Numbered from the stretch's first letter, positions 1 through 9,065 are shown. The stretch: 64,000 nucleotides of DNA from Tritonibacter mobilis (GCF_001681715.1 NZ_LNWY01000010.1:1-64000); one strand, 5' to 3'. Notes: generated by a model from the letters alone, not told the origin. Program-made: numbers and translations.

Positions 1-165
1 CCATGTTCTGTCCACTCCCTCGGTTGGCCGGCAATGACGATGGATCTGACGGTGCTCGACAACGCCCAGATGATGGGCGCGGTGGCCGCCGGTGACGAGG
101 TGACGCTCATGCTCGTTCAGAGCGAGGATGGGATGTACGCAATCGGCGCGATGATGCCGAACTGA
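1..165 (+). CDS. C-terminal end of a CusF-domain copper/silver-binding protein (5' truncated)
   Basis: The reading frame is open from base 1 and ends at TGA 163-165, so only the last 54 residues are present. It carries the segment HSLGWPAMTMD, which matches the CusF metal site: in CusF one His, a Trp and two Met residues bind Cu(I) or Ag(I) in the periplasm. The Met-rich end (GAMMPN) fits this. The domain occurs both as stand-alone CusF and as the C-terminal part of CusB-type efflux adaptor proteins; the upstream part needed to decide is outside the window. Its neighbour dsbB and the later cop genes place it in a copper-resistance island. Confidence 0.7.
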   Translation, partial: PCSVHSLGWPAMTMDLTVLDNAQMMGAVAAGDEVTLMLVQSEDGMYAIGAMMPN

Positions 166-266
166 TCATGAATTCGCAGTTGCCGCGAAATCGGCAACTG
201 CGGCGCGTACTTTGAGGGGTACACCGGGTTCAACCGGCGTGCTGCCTGTCGGCGAAAGGAAAGTGA

Positions 267-782
267 ATGATCCTGTCTTCGAAACAACTTGGTTTGATCG
301 CTGCCGGCGGATCGGCCTTTCTTTTGCTGGCTGCCTTCTTGTTTCAGGCAGCGGGCTACGCACCATGCGCGATGTGCATTTGGCAGCGGTACCCTCACGC
401 GATTGCCATCGCTATTGGCGTGCTTCTCTTGGTTGGTTTGCCCATCTTACTGCTACTGATGGCAGGCGCTGTCGCTGCGTTCGTGACAGCGAGCATCGGG
501 ATGTTTCATACCGGCGTCGAACGGGGTTGGTGGGAGGGTCCGACATCTTGCACAGGCTCTGGTATTGACATGTCAAACTTGTCAGCTGCGGACCTTCTGC
601 CCTCTGCATCATCCGCACCATCAGCCTTGGTCATGTGCGACGAAGTCGCTTGGGAGTTCCTCAGCTTGTCTATGGCGAGTTGGAACGCGCTTTGGAGTTT
701 CGTTCTGGCGGGGCTCTGGATCCTGGCTCTAGTCAAAGCTTGGCGCGCATCCCGCTTACATGAGAGCGCGACGGCAATCTAG
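267..782 (+). CDS. dsbB: Disulfide bond formation protein B
   Basis: This 171-residue inner-membrane protein re-oxidises periplasmic DsbA and passes electrons to quinone. It shows four membrane helices and the two DsbB cysteine pairs: C34-A-M-C37 followed by WQRYPH, and C95 (GPTSC) with C124 (MCDEV). The closing SMASWN motif before the last helix is also typical. The start ATG at 267 is preceded by an AAAGGAAA ribosome site. It converges on and overlaps by 4 bases the stop of the minus-strand membrane protein. In a copper island it would help keep Cys-containing periplasmic proteins oxidised and repair copper-induced mis-pairing (inference). Confidence 0.93.
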   Translation: MILSSKQLGLIAAGGSAFLLLAAFLFQAAGYAPCAMCIWQRYPHAIAIAIGVLLLVGLPILLLLMAGAVAAFVTASIGMFHTGVERGWWEGPTSCTGSGIDMSNLSAADLLPSASSAPSALVMCDEVAWEFLSLSMASWNALWSFVLAGLWILALVKAWRASRLHESATAI

Positions 783-1477
783 CTCTGAAGACGCAGGATG
801 ACGGCTGCAATAGCCGTCAGACACACAGCGGCTAACAAAAAAGCGAGCAGAGCAACCGAAACCGCGCCGATACTTTTTGGAAACAAACCAATGAAAGGTC
901 TCAGAATTGGGGACTTTCCGGCTGCCGTAACATAGAGCGGCAGTGCACTAACCAAAGTGGCATACAGGTAAACCCCGGATATGTTTTCAAACAAAGCGGA
1001 CCGCGCCAGTGTGGGCGCAACCACTGAAAGAGCCGTCGCCCGACTGCCTCCAAATGAGCCGAACCAACCGGCGGAAAGCACGTAAATAAAGGCGTGGAGA
1101 ACGAGAAATAGAGCGACGCGAATTACGACATCGAAGAAAATGAATATCGCCGGATCACGGCTATTGGTGCCTTTCTCATTCAACACCGCAAACAGGAAGA
1201 AGCCGACGTAGTTAACGATAAAGATAACTGGTAGCCCGTTTGTCAAAACCTGTCTGAGAAATCGCGACAGCGCCGGCCCACCGTCCATCAACGCTGAGGA
1301 AAATCCAGGCGTACGCATGACATAAATCAGCAAGACCGGTACTAGAGCGACCAAGCTAAAAGCCATGACATTTATCACAAACCGCAAGCCAGGCATGTTG
1401 GCTGAAAATAGGTTTTGCATATGAGCAGGCTGCCATGTCTGGAGGATACAGTCGATTTTCGGGACCAAAATCACCAT
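779..1477 (-). CDS. Multi-pass membrane protein of unknown function
   Basis: I do not recognise this 232-residue protein. It has about five hydrophobic segments: residues 37-55, 80-98, 110-130, 165-183 and 205-230. There are no metal-binding clusters of His, Met or Cys and no transporter signature that I can name. The true start is uncertain: ATG at 1477, 1420 (MQNLF) or 1396 are all in frame and none has a strong ribosome site. The gene is convergent with dsbB and its stop codon overlaps the dsbB stop. It is separated from copB by a terminator, so it is probably transcribed on its own. Confidence 0.6.
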   Translation of the reverse strand: MVILVPKIDCILQTWQPAHMQNLFSANMPGLRFVINVMAFSLVALVPVLLIYVMRTPGFSSALMDGGPALSRFLRQVLTNGLPVIFIVNYVGFFLFAVLNEKGTNSRDPAIFIFFDVVIRVALFLVLHAFIYVLSAGWFGSFGGSRATALSVVAPTLARSALFENISGVYLYATLVSALPLYVTAAGKSPILRPFIGLFPKSIGAVSVALLAFLLAAVCLTAIAAVILRLQS

Positions 1478-1731
1478 TTTGCACGGGCGTACCTTAGTAT
1501 CGCAGTTCAGAACGGCAGTTTCAGTGTACTTTCGTGCTAGTGATATGTTCGTCGCTGAAGTATCCTCTTTTCATCGACAGTTTTCTCAGTCCGAGAGCAG
1601 GCTCACCTGAAATCGAGGAAGTTTGATACGAGAAGGTCAATATCGCGTAGAATCTGAGTCTTCCTTTTCCAGCACAGATGCAGATTGTTTCCTAGATCAA
1701 CTTGCGACCGACGGTTGATACAGTCGGATTG

Positions 1732-1761
1732 AACCGCCCCTTCCGTTCAGAAGGGGCGGTT
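1732..1761 (-). terminator. Rho-independent-type hairpin downstream of copAB
   Basis: The arms AACCGCCCCTT (1732-1742) and AAGGGGCGGTT (1751-1761) are perfect complements around an 8-base loop. The hairpin lies 5 bases beyond the copB stop on the minus strand, where it would end a copA-copB transcript. Confidence 0.75.
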
Positions 1762-1766
1762 TCGCG

Positions 1767-2471
1767 TTAAAACATCAGACGCGTCCCAAAAACAATAGAG
1801 GTAACGCCGTTTTCTTCTCCGCTTGCACGAATAAGATCAGCCGTCCCACCAAAGGACTTTTCGTAGTTAACCCCTATGTAAGGTGAGAAGGAACGATCAA
1901 TCAAATCATAGCTCAGCCGCAGCCCAGCTTCGATTGTTGCACCACCCGAAGCTTGATCATAAGCAAGATCATCCTCAAGGGGAACCGTTACTTCGATGCT
2001 AGGCGTCAAGATGAGTCGATTGGTAATTAGACCCTCATACTCCGCCTCAAATCGAAAGAACGAATGATCGGACAAAAAGAAGTCAGCATCAACCTCTAGG
2101 AAACCAGGAGCAAGACCTTTAAGGCCTAGCACCGCATTATACCGATCCGGTAATCCGTCGGGTGTACTTGCCTGGACACCGACAACGCCGTCAAAGAAAG
2201 TCGAAATCGGGAACTGTAGCCGCAGCTGGTTTTCCAAGCCTTCGAAGTCGCCAGACCCTTCCACGATTTCAGCTTCGCTCCGCCAAACTAACTTCAACTC
2301 GTCTGTTCCAACGACGAAATCGAAATCCCAGACAAAGACGTTTTCGCCGTTGTCACCGTCTCGATATTCGAACTGCTCCGCCTGAAACCCGTAGATGAGC
2401 GGTTCGGCTTGAGCCGTCGAAGCGGCTGCAAGCATCATGCCTGCAGCGCTAGCTATCTTTATGTTTTGCAT
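1767..2471 (-). CDS. copB: Copper resistance protein B (outer membrane)
   Basis: CopB/PcoB proteins are outer-membrane beta-barrels that work with the periplasmic oxidase CopA in copper tolerance. The sequence has a signal peptide (MQNIKIASAAGMMLAAASTAQA) and then alternating amphipathic strands rich in Asp, Glu and aromatics, with the family features YGFQAEQFEYRDG near the mature N-terminus, the middle SDHSFFRFEAEYE, and a C-terminal Phe (GTRLMF) as in barrel proteins. An upstream in-frame ATG at 2498 exists, but GGAAAAG sits just before the ATG at 2471 and the signal peptide begins there, so 2471 is preferred. The Met-rich N-terminal region of longer CopB proteins is missing. It follows copA by 27 bases. 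Confidence 0.88.
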   Translation of the reverse strand: MQNIKIASAAGMMLAAASTAQAEPLIYGFQAEQFEYRDGDNGENVFVWDFDFVVGTDELKLVWRSEAEIVEGSGDFEGLENQLRLQFPISTFFDGVVGVQASTPDGLPDRYNAVLGLKGLAPGFLEVDADFFLSDHSFFRFEAEYEGLITNRLILTPSIEVTVPLEDDLAYDQASGGATIEAGLRLSYDLIDRSFSPYIGVNYEKSFGGTADLIRASGEENGVTSIVFGTRLMF

Positions 2472-2498
2472 TGATCTTTTCCTTCGTATTCGAGGCAC

Positions 2499-4385
2499 TT
2501 ATGCCGGTCTGCCGCGCACCACGACTTTGCGGAACATGCCTGCATCGGCGTGGTATGAAAGGTGACAGTGGAACGCCCACTGCCCGGGTTCATCAACCTC
2601 GACATCCATGTCCACGGTCATGGCGGGGTTCACATTGACGGTATGTTTGATGGGGTTCCGAGACCCTTTGCCCATGTCCACGAGCGACCACATGCCGTGC
2701 AAGTGCATCGGGTGCGCCATCATCGTTTCGTTGATGAATCGCATGCGCACGCGTTCTCCGTAATTCAGGACAATCGGCTCCGCGTCACTATACTTCACAT
2801 CGTTGATCGACCAGATGTAACGCTCCATGTTCCCGGTAAGGCGCAATTCGATGGTGCGCGATGGTTTTCTGTACTTGTATCTGGGCCGCGCGGCCGTCAG
2901 ATCGGCATAGGACAGGAATTTCCCACCATTGTAGGCCTTGGGTATCAAACCACTACCATTGACATAGGTGGGGTCGACGCTGCTGGGTCCCGACATGCCG
3001 CCCATGTTGGAGTGATCCATTCCAGCCATGTTGGAATGGTCCATGCCGGCCATGTTGGAGTCGTTCATACCGGCCATGTTGGAGTCGTTCATACCGGCCA
3101 TGTTGGAGTGATCCATACCTTCCATGTTGGAGTGATCCATGCCGTCCATATCAGTTTTCTTCATGTCGGTCATGTTGGCGTGGTTCATACCGGTCATGTT
3201 CTGCATCACATGACCCTCCATGCCCATTCCACCCATCATACCGCCCATGTCGGCCATGGTGAGAAGCGGTTTCGGCCGCATCGTCGGCACAGCGCCTGCC
3301 ATACCTTCTCTTGGTGCAAGAGTGCCCCGCACCATGCCGGTACGTCCCACCGATTCCGCGATAATGCTGTAAGCTTTGTTCTCACGCGGCTGCACGATGA
3401 CATCGTATGTTTCGGCTACAGCAATACGGAGTTCGTCTACCTCGACCGGCTTAACATCATTCCCGTCCGCTTGGACCACGGTCATTTTGAGCCCCGGAAT
3501 CCGCATGTCGAAATAGGTCATCGCGGACGCGTTGATGAAACGCAGTCGAACTTTCTCACCCGCACGGAACAAGCCGGTCCAGTTCTGCGACGTGCTCTGG
3601 CCATTGATTAACGCCGTGAACCCCTGAACGTCCTCGATATCGGTCGGCATCATGCGCATTCTGCCCCACATCCCGCGTTCCTGCAGGGCTGCTTGCAGAC
3701 TGTCAGCGCGCGAGTCTTTTATGAGTGTTTGGAGCGTGCGCTGCGACCGATTGTAGTAGTCAGGCATTCGCTTGAGGTTGCGCATGATCCTGTTGCCGGG
3801 GTGCGGATGCTTGTCGGCCAGCTGGACGACATAATCACGATCTGCCCGCACCCGTTCACCTCCGCGAGGCTCGATCACAATGGCCCCGTACGCACCGTCC
3901 GGTTCTTGGAACCCGGAATGGCTGTGGAACCAATAGGTGCCAGCCTGGGTGATCGGAAACCGATAGGTGAAGGTCTCTCCCGGGGGGATCCCGTTGAAGC
4001 TGATCCCAGGTACGCCGTCTTGAGTAAACGGTAGGATCAACCCATGCCAGTGAATCGAGGTAGTTTCGTTTAGATTGTTTTTGACGTTGATCGTGACTTC
4101 TTCACCCTCCTTGAAGCGGAGGACGGTCGGGAACGGGCTATTGTTGTAGCCAACACCCTTCGTGCGGAAATCGCCTGTATCAATCCGCACCCGGTCAACG
4201 GTGATGTCATACGTACCCTTAGAAGTAATTTTCGGCGTTTGATGAGCTTGCAAAGCGGTTGGCATTGCGAGAGCTGCAGCTGCCGCCAGACCGAACTCGC
4301 GCCGCGAAAGGCCTGTAGAGATATGTTCCGATGTACTCAAAGCAGTGTCTGAGCGTGCAAGGAATTTTGCGCTAAAGAGCGGCAT
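2499..4385 (-). CDS. copA: Copper resistance multicopper oxidase CopA (PcoA-type)
   Basis: This 628-residue periplasmic oxidase oxidises Cu(I) to Cu(II) and binds additional copper. A Tat signal is visible (SRREFGL at residues 27-33 then a hydrophobic stretch to LQA), so it is exported folded. Copper ligands occur in the usual order: IHWHG and WFHSHSG in the first cupredoxin domain, and HPMHLHG and [12 protein letters not shown] near the C-terminus, the type 1/type 3 sites. Between them, residues about 375-450 are Met-rich with six exact 8-residue units (see the repeat entry). ATG at 4385 has the ribosome site AAGGAGAAG. It is the first gene of a copA-copB unit. Confidence 0.96.
   Translation of the reverse strand: MPLFSAKFLARSDTALSTSEHISTGLSRREFGLAAAAALAMPTALQAHQTPKITSKGTYDITVDRVRIDTGDFRTKGVGYNNSPFPTVLRFKEGEEVTINVKNNLNETTSIHWHGLILPFTQDGVPGISFNGIPPGETFTYRFPITQAGTYWFHSHSGFQEPDGAYGAIVIEPRGGERVRADRDYVVQLADKHPHPGNRIMRNLKRMPDYYNRSQRTLQTLIKDSRADSLQAALQERGMWGRMRMMPTDIEDVQGFTALINGQSTSQNWTGLFRAGEKVRLRFINASAMTYFDMRIPGLKMTVVQADGNDVKPVEVDELRIAVAETYDVIVQPRENKAYSIIAESVGRTGMVRGTLAPREGMAGAVPTMRPKPLLTMADMGGMMGGMGMEGHVMQNMTGMNHANMTDMKKTDMDGMDHSNMEGMDHSNMAGMNDSNMAGMNDSNMAGMDHSNMAGMDHSNMGGMSGPSSVDPTYVNGSGLIPKAYNGGKFLSYADLTAARPRYKYRKPSRTIELRLTGNMERYIWSINDVKYSDAEPIVLNYGERVRMRFINETMMAHPMHLHGMWSLVDMGKGSRNPIKHTVNVNPAMTVDMDVEVDEPGQWAFHCHLSYHADAGMFRKVVVRGRPA
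3001..3144 (-). repeat. Six 24-base tandem coding repeats in copA
   Basis: CATGTTGGA recurs at exactly 24-base steps (3003, 3027, 3051, 3075, 3099, 3123). On the minus strand this encodes six units of the form GM(D/N)(H/D)SNM(A/E/G). Met and His residues of such units are likely copper-binding, as in PcoA/CopA Met-rich loops. An exact period makes the number of units prone to slippage. Confidence 0.9.
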
Positions 4386-4571
4386 TTTCTTCTCCTTATA
4401 AGTGAGATTGTTAGAGTCTGTTAAATTGCAAGATCTGAGATCGGGCGACCGGTTTCTTCGGCGTTGCGAAAAAGCCTACCGGCAACCGCCCTCAAAGCAT
4501 GCAGATGCAGGGACTAAGCGCTGTTCGCAGTTAACTACACGCACGAAGCAACCTGCAGATCGCAAGGGATT

Positions 4572-4913
4572 TCAGGAACGCGGAGGGGGCGACTTCACTT
4601 CCAGTGTGCGACTCTCGGCGCTCTGCGCCACAAGCTTCTGAGCATTAAAAGCTGTCACAAGACCTAGCGCATAAGGCGTCGGTGGCGTTGTGGAAATAAT
4701 CGAACAGTGCGCCATCGAGCCAAAGCACGCAGTGTCATGACGCTCTTGCTGATCAGTAACCAGCGCAGCATGCCCTGAGTTATCTTCCGCGCAAATTTCC
4801 TGGAACGTTAGAGGCGAGTTCTCAACAGCAACAGACAGAGTTGGAGTGAGCGACAATACTAAAAGAGCGAGCGACAAGACGCAAATTATCTTGGTCATCC
4901 ATTCCAGCCGCAT
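4572..4913 (-). CDS. Small exported protein, unknown function
   Basis: The 113-residue product begins with a signal peptide or membrane anchor (ICVLSLALLVLSLTPTLSVA, residues 10-29). The remainder has two cysteines spaced C-x6-C (CFGSMAHC) and ends in SPPPRS. I do not recognise a named family. The protein at 17188-17559 has the same plan: an N-terminal hydrophobic helix, a C-x5-C pair, then about 45 residues ending in a PPR motif, so the two may be distant relatives. Both sit beside copper genes, which suggests a periplasmic metal-related role (inference). It lies about 190 bases upstream of copA on the same strand. GAAAGAGA precedes the ATG at 4913. Confidence 0.55.
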   Translation of the reverse strand: MRLEWMTKIICVLSLALLVLSLTPTLSVAVENSPLTFQEICAEDNSGHAALVTDQQERHDTACFGSMAHCSIISTTPPTPYALGLVTAFNAQKLVAQSAESRTLEVKSPPPRS

Positions 4914-4930
4914 AGGTCTCTTTCTTCAAT

Positions 4931-4962
4931 CTTCTGAACGATAGCTCTTCTGAACGATAGCT
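4931..4962. repeat. Perfect 16-base tandem duplication in an intergenic region
   Basis: CTTCTGAACGATAGCT occurs twice in direct tandem (4931-4946, 4947-4962). It lies just upstream of the small exported minus-strand gene, within the 369-base space 4914-5282 between divergent genes. I see no gene in that space; it should hold the promoters for both directions. Confidence 0.8.
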
Positions 4963-5282
4963 ATCGGTCGTGTTCGTCGGTGTAAACCTTACAAATTGAT
5001 ACATTTCAAACTGGCCTAGTAGTATTGATTTGTTTGGGATTTTTAGCTTTATCGACATGACGTGATCACGGCTCAAAGCCAAGCAAAGCACAGGATATCG
5101 AAGGTAAAAACGCCAGGGCCGTTCACACTGCCAACTTCAACAAAGCCGTCGGGCTCAACCCGATAGTCAGAGTGAAATCCTTCGGTGATTTTCAGCCAAA
5201 CTCCAAAGCTTGCCTGTTTTGAAATCAAGAAAGCCTGGACTCTAGCAACCGATCTTCCACATCACAAAGGAGTAAACAAAAC

Positions 5283-5570
5283 ATGAAAATTCTCTCACTC
5301 GCAGCCGCTTTGGCAATTGCCGCAACAGCGTCATTGGCGGGCGGCGACCACGACATGTCGATGGGCACCGTTACGAACTTGGATCGCAAATCGAATGTTG
5401 TGACCATCAACCACGGCCCACTCGAAAACATCAACATGCCAGCGATGGAAATGGGTTATGCAGTTGCGAAGCCTTCGATGATGAAAGGTCTTCGTAAAGG
5501 TACTCAAATTCATTTTGTCGTTGAGCAAGTCAACGGAAAATACATCGTAACAGAGCTTATGAAGCAATAG
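5283..5570 (+). CDS. CusF-like periplasmic copper-binding protein
   Basis: The 95-residue product has a signal peptide (to about residue 19) followed by a small OB-fold domain of the CusF family. The metal site is visible as INHGPLENINMPAMEMGY: His44 and the Met residues 52, 55 and 57. CusF itself has Trp before the Met pair; here that position is Met, so the site may bind Cu(I) without the cation-pi contact. The role is Cu(I) or Ag(I) capture and handover in the periplasm. AAAGGAG lies 10 bases upstream of the ATG. It heads a run of plus-strand genes to 8936. Confidence 0.88.
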   Translation: MKILSLAAALAIAATASLAGGDHDMSMGTVTNLDRKSNVVTINHGPLENINMPAMEMGYAVAKPSMMKGLRKGTQIHFVVEQVNGKYIVTELMKQ

Positions 5571-5625
5571 ACGTGATGTTTAGGTTCCAGGGCCGCTTCT
5601 CTGCCGGCCGAATTAAGGACACCCA

Positions 5626-6888
5626 ATGAGTACGGCTCTGGAAATCGACGCGTTTACAATTTCTGGTCTTTTCGGCTGGACACATCATATTGCGGACCTG
5701 TTAGGATTCCACATCATTGAAAACCCTCCCCAGTGGCTGCATGTGGCGCTGCAGCTTATTCTAGTAATTGCGCCTCTCGCTACGCTATTAGGTTTCCTGA
5801 TATTCCTTGCTCAGATTATCAGAAGTATAGCTCAAAACAGGCTATTTTCTATTGAAGATCGTAGGGAGTTTGCTCTTGTTCGCCGCTTGATAGGGCTGCG
5901 CTGGCATGAACAGGTTACCGTTATATTTCTTGGTTTGTTAGCACAACCAGTACTGTATGCGACACTTGAGTTGCCAAAACGTATTGTCAACGGTGCGATC
6001 GAATCAAACCATTTCCCCATTGATGTTTTTGACTCTCAATACACACAACTAGAGTTTCTTGGACTCTTGTCTGTCTTGTATCTTATTTCCCTGATCGTGA
6101 GCGGCGCGATCAAGTACTGTATTAACGTCAGGAAGGGGGAGATCGGAGAGCGAACGCTTTTGCGGCTGCGCCTGGTGCTTTACCGGGCGTGGCGACGCGC
6201 ACCGGAAGGACAGCGCAGAACCGAAGTCATCCCACTATCGACGAGTGAAATTGAACCTATCGGCGGGTTTGCGGGAGATGTTCTGGCGACGCCTGTATTT
6301 CAAGGCGGCACCTTAGTCACTGTCCTGCTGTTCATGTTCATCCAAGACCCGATATTGGGAGCCGCAGCGATGACATTAGTACCTGTTCAACTGTTTATCA
6401 TACCCATTTTGCAAAGATGGGTAAACAAACGGATGAGACTCCGCATTCGCGCTGTTCGCGCATTCGGAGACGTTCTCGGGGAGCAAACCGGTGATGTATC
6501 CAGCCGATACATCACTCGCAAAACACTCTCAGCGGCCCACAAGCTTAGAAACACGAGACTTGAATTGCAGCGCGCGAAGTATTTGCAAAAGGCAATCAGT
6601 AATTTTCTAATGTCTTTGACGCCTTTTCTGCTTTACTCGATTGGGGGCTGGCTTGTTATTGAAGGCCGTTTGTCACTTGGCGCCTTGGTGGCAGTCATTG
6701 CGGCCTTCAAAGATTTTTCCAGTCCTTTCCGGGAACTCATTCTGTACTATCAGAATTCGTCCGATGTCAGGCTGCGAGCAAGGGAGTATGAGAGTTTCTT
6801 GCTGCAATGCGGAAGAGTAACCCACGGGCTGAACTTGAAGCAACGGTATAGTCGCCCACAATTCTTTGAAATCGAAGGAACCCCATGA
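5626..6888 (+). CDS. ABC transporter transmembrane-domain protein without ATP-binding domain
   Basis: This 420-residue membrane protein resembles the membrane half of exporter-type ABC proteins. There is a helix pair at about 40-70, further helices near 100-120, 140-165, 225-250 and 250-265, and a final pair near 330-370 (LTPFLLYSIGGWLVIEG and LSLGALVAVIAAFKDFSSP) that is characteristic of ABC membrane domains. The protein stops where an ABC exporter would continue into Walker A; no Walker A, signature motif or Walker B occurs here or in the next genes. Either it uses an ATPase encoded elsewhere, or it has another function. Its stop overlaps the next ATG (ATGA), so the two are translationally coupled. 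Confidence 0.7.
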   Translation: MSTALEIDAFTISGLFGWTHHIADLLGFHIIENPPQWLHVALQLILVIAPLATLLGFLIFLAQIIRSIAQNRLFSIEDRREFALVRRLIGLRWHEQVTVIFLGLLAQPVLYATLELPKRIVNGAIESNHFPIDVFDSQYTQLEFLGLLSVLYLISLIVSGAIKYCINVRKGEIGERTLLRLRLVLYRAWRRAPEGQRRTEVIPLSTSEIEPIGGFAGDVLATPVFQGGTLVTVLLFMFIQDPILGAAAMTLVPVQLFIIPILQRWVNKRMRLRIRAVRAFGDVLGEQTGDVSSRYITRKTLSAAHKLRNTRLELQRAKYLQKAISNFLMSLTPFLLYSIGGWLVIEGRLSLGALVAVIAAFKDFSSPFRELILYYQNSSDVRLRAREYESFLLQCGRVTHGLNLKQRYSRPQFFEIEGTP

Positions 6889-7346
6889 TGCGCTTTACCC
6901 GGCATGTTTTGGTGATGGGACTAATTGGGTCGACGGTAGCTACTCTGCCTGCACACGCGGATGGCGTCGAGCAGTCCTTGGAAGGTCTTTATGGCATCTA
7001 CATAAGCAAACTGTGTGTTACCAGCGGTCTTCAAGATGGCGACGCTGAGATTGAGATGGTCTTCGAGAACACTTCGGCCGAGATGGTGTTCCTGGATGGG
7101 GTCGCATCTGATGTATCTTCGGGCGGTGAGTTATACTTCAAAGATCTCGTAGGTTCGACGATCGCGCAGAATGGATTTGGCATTGATGAAGGGGAAATAC
7201 TTGACGTCTCGAGTTCCCATATCGGCGCGCGATTAACTGATCTCAAACAAGATCTCAGCCCAGGCGACCATCCAACTGTTTTCTTAAATTTCAGGCACGG
7301 AACACTGGAGGTCTCGGCACATGTATTACCGAGAGGTCAATGCTGA
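6885..7346 (+). CDS. Exported PCu(A)C-like protein
   Basis: The 153-residue product has a signal peptide ending near PAHA and one compact domain. The order of elements (IEMVFENTSAEMVFLDGVASDVS, then GEILDVSSSHIGARLTDLKQDLSPGDHPTVFLNFRHG, then LEVSAHV) parallels the PCu(A)C copper chaperone fold, where paired Met and His residues hold Cu(I). The usual H(M)x10Mx21HxM ligands are not evident, so copper binding is unproven. ATG 6885 overlaps the stop of the ABC membrane protein, so they are probably made together. Confidence 0.5.
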   Translation: MMRFTRHVLVMGLIGSTVATLPAHADGVEQSLEGLYGIYISKLCVTSGLQDGDAEIEMVFENTSAEMVFLDGVASDVSSGGELYFKDLVGSTIAQNGFGIDEGEILDVSSSHIGARLTDLKQDLSPGDHPTVFLNFRHGTLEVSAHVLPRGQC

Positions 7347-7462
7347 CCATGACCGGGGCATACAATCCTCCAAGTGGCGCAAACCGCAACTTCGATGTGA
7401 TCCGGTGATCGCGAAGCTGAAGCATCTCACCCTCAGTAAACAATCCCCATGGAGATAAACAA

Positions 7463-8038
7463 ATGAAAAAGACCACCCTTTTACTCTCACTAATCGCGGT
7501 CTCCGCCGCAAGTCTCGTTTGGGCGCATGGCAGCGCCACAGGTATCGTAAAAGAACGCATGGACGGCATGGTGGCTATGAGCAAGGCGACAAAGGCGATT
7601 ACACCGATGATGCGCGGTAACGTCGAATATAACGCTGAAGCTATCCGAGACTACGCACGCACCATCGAGGAACATGCCGGTGAGGCAATGACGAAGCTTT
7701 TCCCAGAAGGGAGCGGTGGCATGCCCTCCGAGGCGAAAGACGATGTATGGACCGATTGGGAACAATTTGAAGTTCTTGCTATGCAACTGGAGAACCTTGG
7801 CAAAGGTCTCGCCCAAGCCGCCGAAAATGGTCTGGCGGCATCAGTGTCTGAGGAGGGGGCTAGTACCAATATGATGGGGACCGGCGGCATGATGGGGACC
7901 GGCGGCATGATGGGGCAAACGATGAATGGCATGATAGACATCGAGATGCTTGCGCAGATGCCAGCCGACGCAGTCTTTGCAAAAGTCGGTCAAGCATGTT
8001 CGGCGTGTCATACGAAATTCCGCGCCGAGTCCAACTAA
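7463..8038 (+). CDS. Cytochrome c-prime-like periplasmic haem protein
   Basis: The 191-residue product has a signal peptide (to VWAHG) and a helical domain ending in a haem-binding C179-S-A-C182-H183 close to the C-terminus, the arrangement of cytochrome c'/c556. The helix starting GIVKERMDGMVAMSKATKAI is typical. An unusual low-complexity insert MMGTGG repeated twice lies about residues 136-155, making a Met cluster just before the haem helix. A ribosome site (GGAGATAA) precedes ATG 7463. It is followed within 2 bases by the dihaem cytochrome gene, so they are likely a redox pair. Confidence 0.88.
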   Translation: MKKTTLLLSLIAVSAASLVWAHGSATGIVKERMDGMVAMSKATKAITPMMRGNVEYNAEAIRDYARTIEEHAGEAMTKLFPEGSGGMPSEAKDDVWTDWEQFEVLAMQLENLGKGLAQAAENGLAASVSEEGASTNMMGTGGMMGTGGMMGQTMNGMIDIEMLAQMPADAVFAKVGQACSACHTKFRAESN

Positions 8039-8039
8039 G

Positions 8040-8936
8040 ATGAGGCGCCTATCTATTGGCCTTGGATTGCTTGCCACCCTTGCGGTCATCGGCTTTGTTG
8101 GGCTCGCGGCTTGGCCAATTTCCCGAACTCCGTCGCCTTCACTGGCGGCTCTGGACGGCAATGTTCAGAATGGAGCCTATCTTGCGAGAGCATCCGGCTG
8201 CATCGCTTGCCATACCAACCCAGAGGGCGGCGCACCTCTGGCAGGTGGTGTAGCTCTGGAGACGCCATTTGGCACATTGTATTCGCCAAATCTAACTACA
8301 GATCTTGTTCACGGGATCGGGGGTTGGACAATCGACCAGTTCGCAGTCGCGGTAAGGCAGGGCATATCTCCGGAGGGAGAGCCCTATTATCCCGCATTTA
8401 CCTATCCGTTCTATGCAGACTTCTCAGATCAGGACATCGCGGATCTCTGGGCGGCATTCCAAACTGTGCCACCGGTAGCGGAACCGTCTGTCGCGCCAAG
8501 TATGATGTTCCCGTTCAATCAGCGTGCTGGTCTAAAGTTGTGGCGCGCAGCATTTATGCACGACCCTGATACGGAACCTGTGGAGGGCAAAGGCGATAGT
8601 TGGAATCGTGGCAAATGGTTGGTCGAAGGAGCGACTCACTGCAGTGCTTGCCATACACCTCGCAACTTGGCTGGAGGGCGTAAAGAAGAAACTGAGAAGT
8701 TCGCTGGTTCAGACTTGATCCCAGGTGGAGGTAAAGCGCCTGCGATCGATACATCTTCGCTTAAAGAACAAGGATGGGATGCGGACAATTTGGCCTATGC
8801 ATTGAAGACCGGTCTGACTCCATCCGGAGATGCTTTTGGCAACGCCATGGGAGAAGTCGTTTTACATGGAACCCAGTTTCTCAGTACCGCAGATCTTGCA
8901 GCCATGGCCGAGTACTTAATGGATCAACCAAGATAG
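8040..8936 (+). CDS. Membrane-anchored dihaem cytochrome c
   Basis: This 298-residue protein has an N-terminal uncleaved helix (residues 5-26) and two class I cytochrome domains with haem motifs C54-I-A-C-H58 and, about 150 residues later, CSACH in THCSACHTPRN. Such dihaem proteins are the electron-accepting subunits of periplasmic dehydrogenases; no partner dehydrogenase is present here. ATG 8040 is chosen because it starts the membrane anchor right after the preceding stop; the open frame continues further upstream but only within the c-prime gene. Together with the c-prime protein and the copper proteins it could carry electrons from Cu(I) oxidation toward the respiratory chain (inference). 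Confidence 0.9.
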   Translation: MRRLSIGLGLLATLAVIGFVGLAAWPISRTPSPSLAALDGNVQNGAYLARASGCIACHTNPEGGAPLAGGVALETPFGTLYSPNLTTDLVHGIGGWTIDQFAVAVRQGISPEGEPYYPAFTYPFYADFSDQDIADLWAAFQTVPPVAEPSVAPSMMFPFNQRAGLKLWRAAFMHDPDTEPVEGKGDSWNRGKWLVEGATHCSACHTPRNLAGGRKEETEKFAGSDLIPGGGKAPAIDTSSLKEQGWDADNLAYALKTGLTPSGDAFGNAMGEVVLHGTQFLSTADLAAMAEYLMDQPR

Positions 8937-9065
8937 TGAAACCAGCTGAGGTATTTGATGGGTCCAATAAAACTTAGTTTCTGCGTTGGTGTCCACGTAT
9001 CAAGCCGAATTTGAAGTTAGCACTGCAAGAGACGTTGGACCCATTTAAACAGAGGGAGCAAGACT

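Noticed and set aside
1687-1700. Possible second FNR-type site (half-site ATCAA)
   Set aside because: Only the right half matches; the left half reads GTTTC instead of TTGAT.
3001-3144. Regular 24-base repeats resembling a CRISPR array
   Set aside because: The units are contiguous, without spacers, and encode Met/His-rich residues of CopA.
2562-3611. Long open frame antisense to copA (349 codons)
   Set aside because: It is His/Val-repetitive, mirrors the CopA repeats and lacks a ribosome site; it is a shadow of the real gene.
4822-5091. Minus-strand frame of 89 codons upstream of the small exported gene
   Set aside because: No signal, no ribosome site and it runs through the 16-base tandem duplication; more likely promoter DNA.
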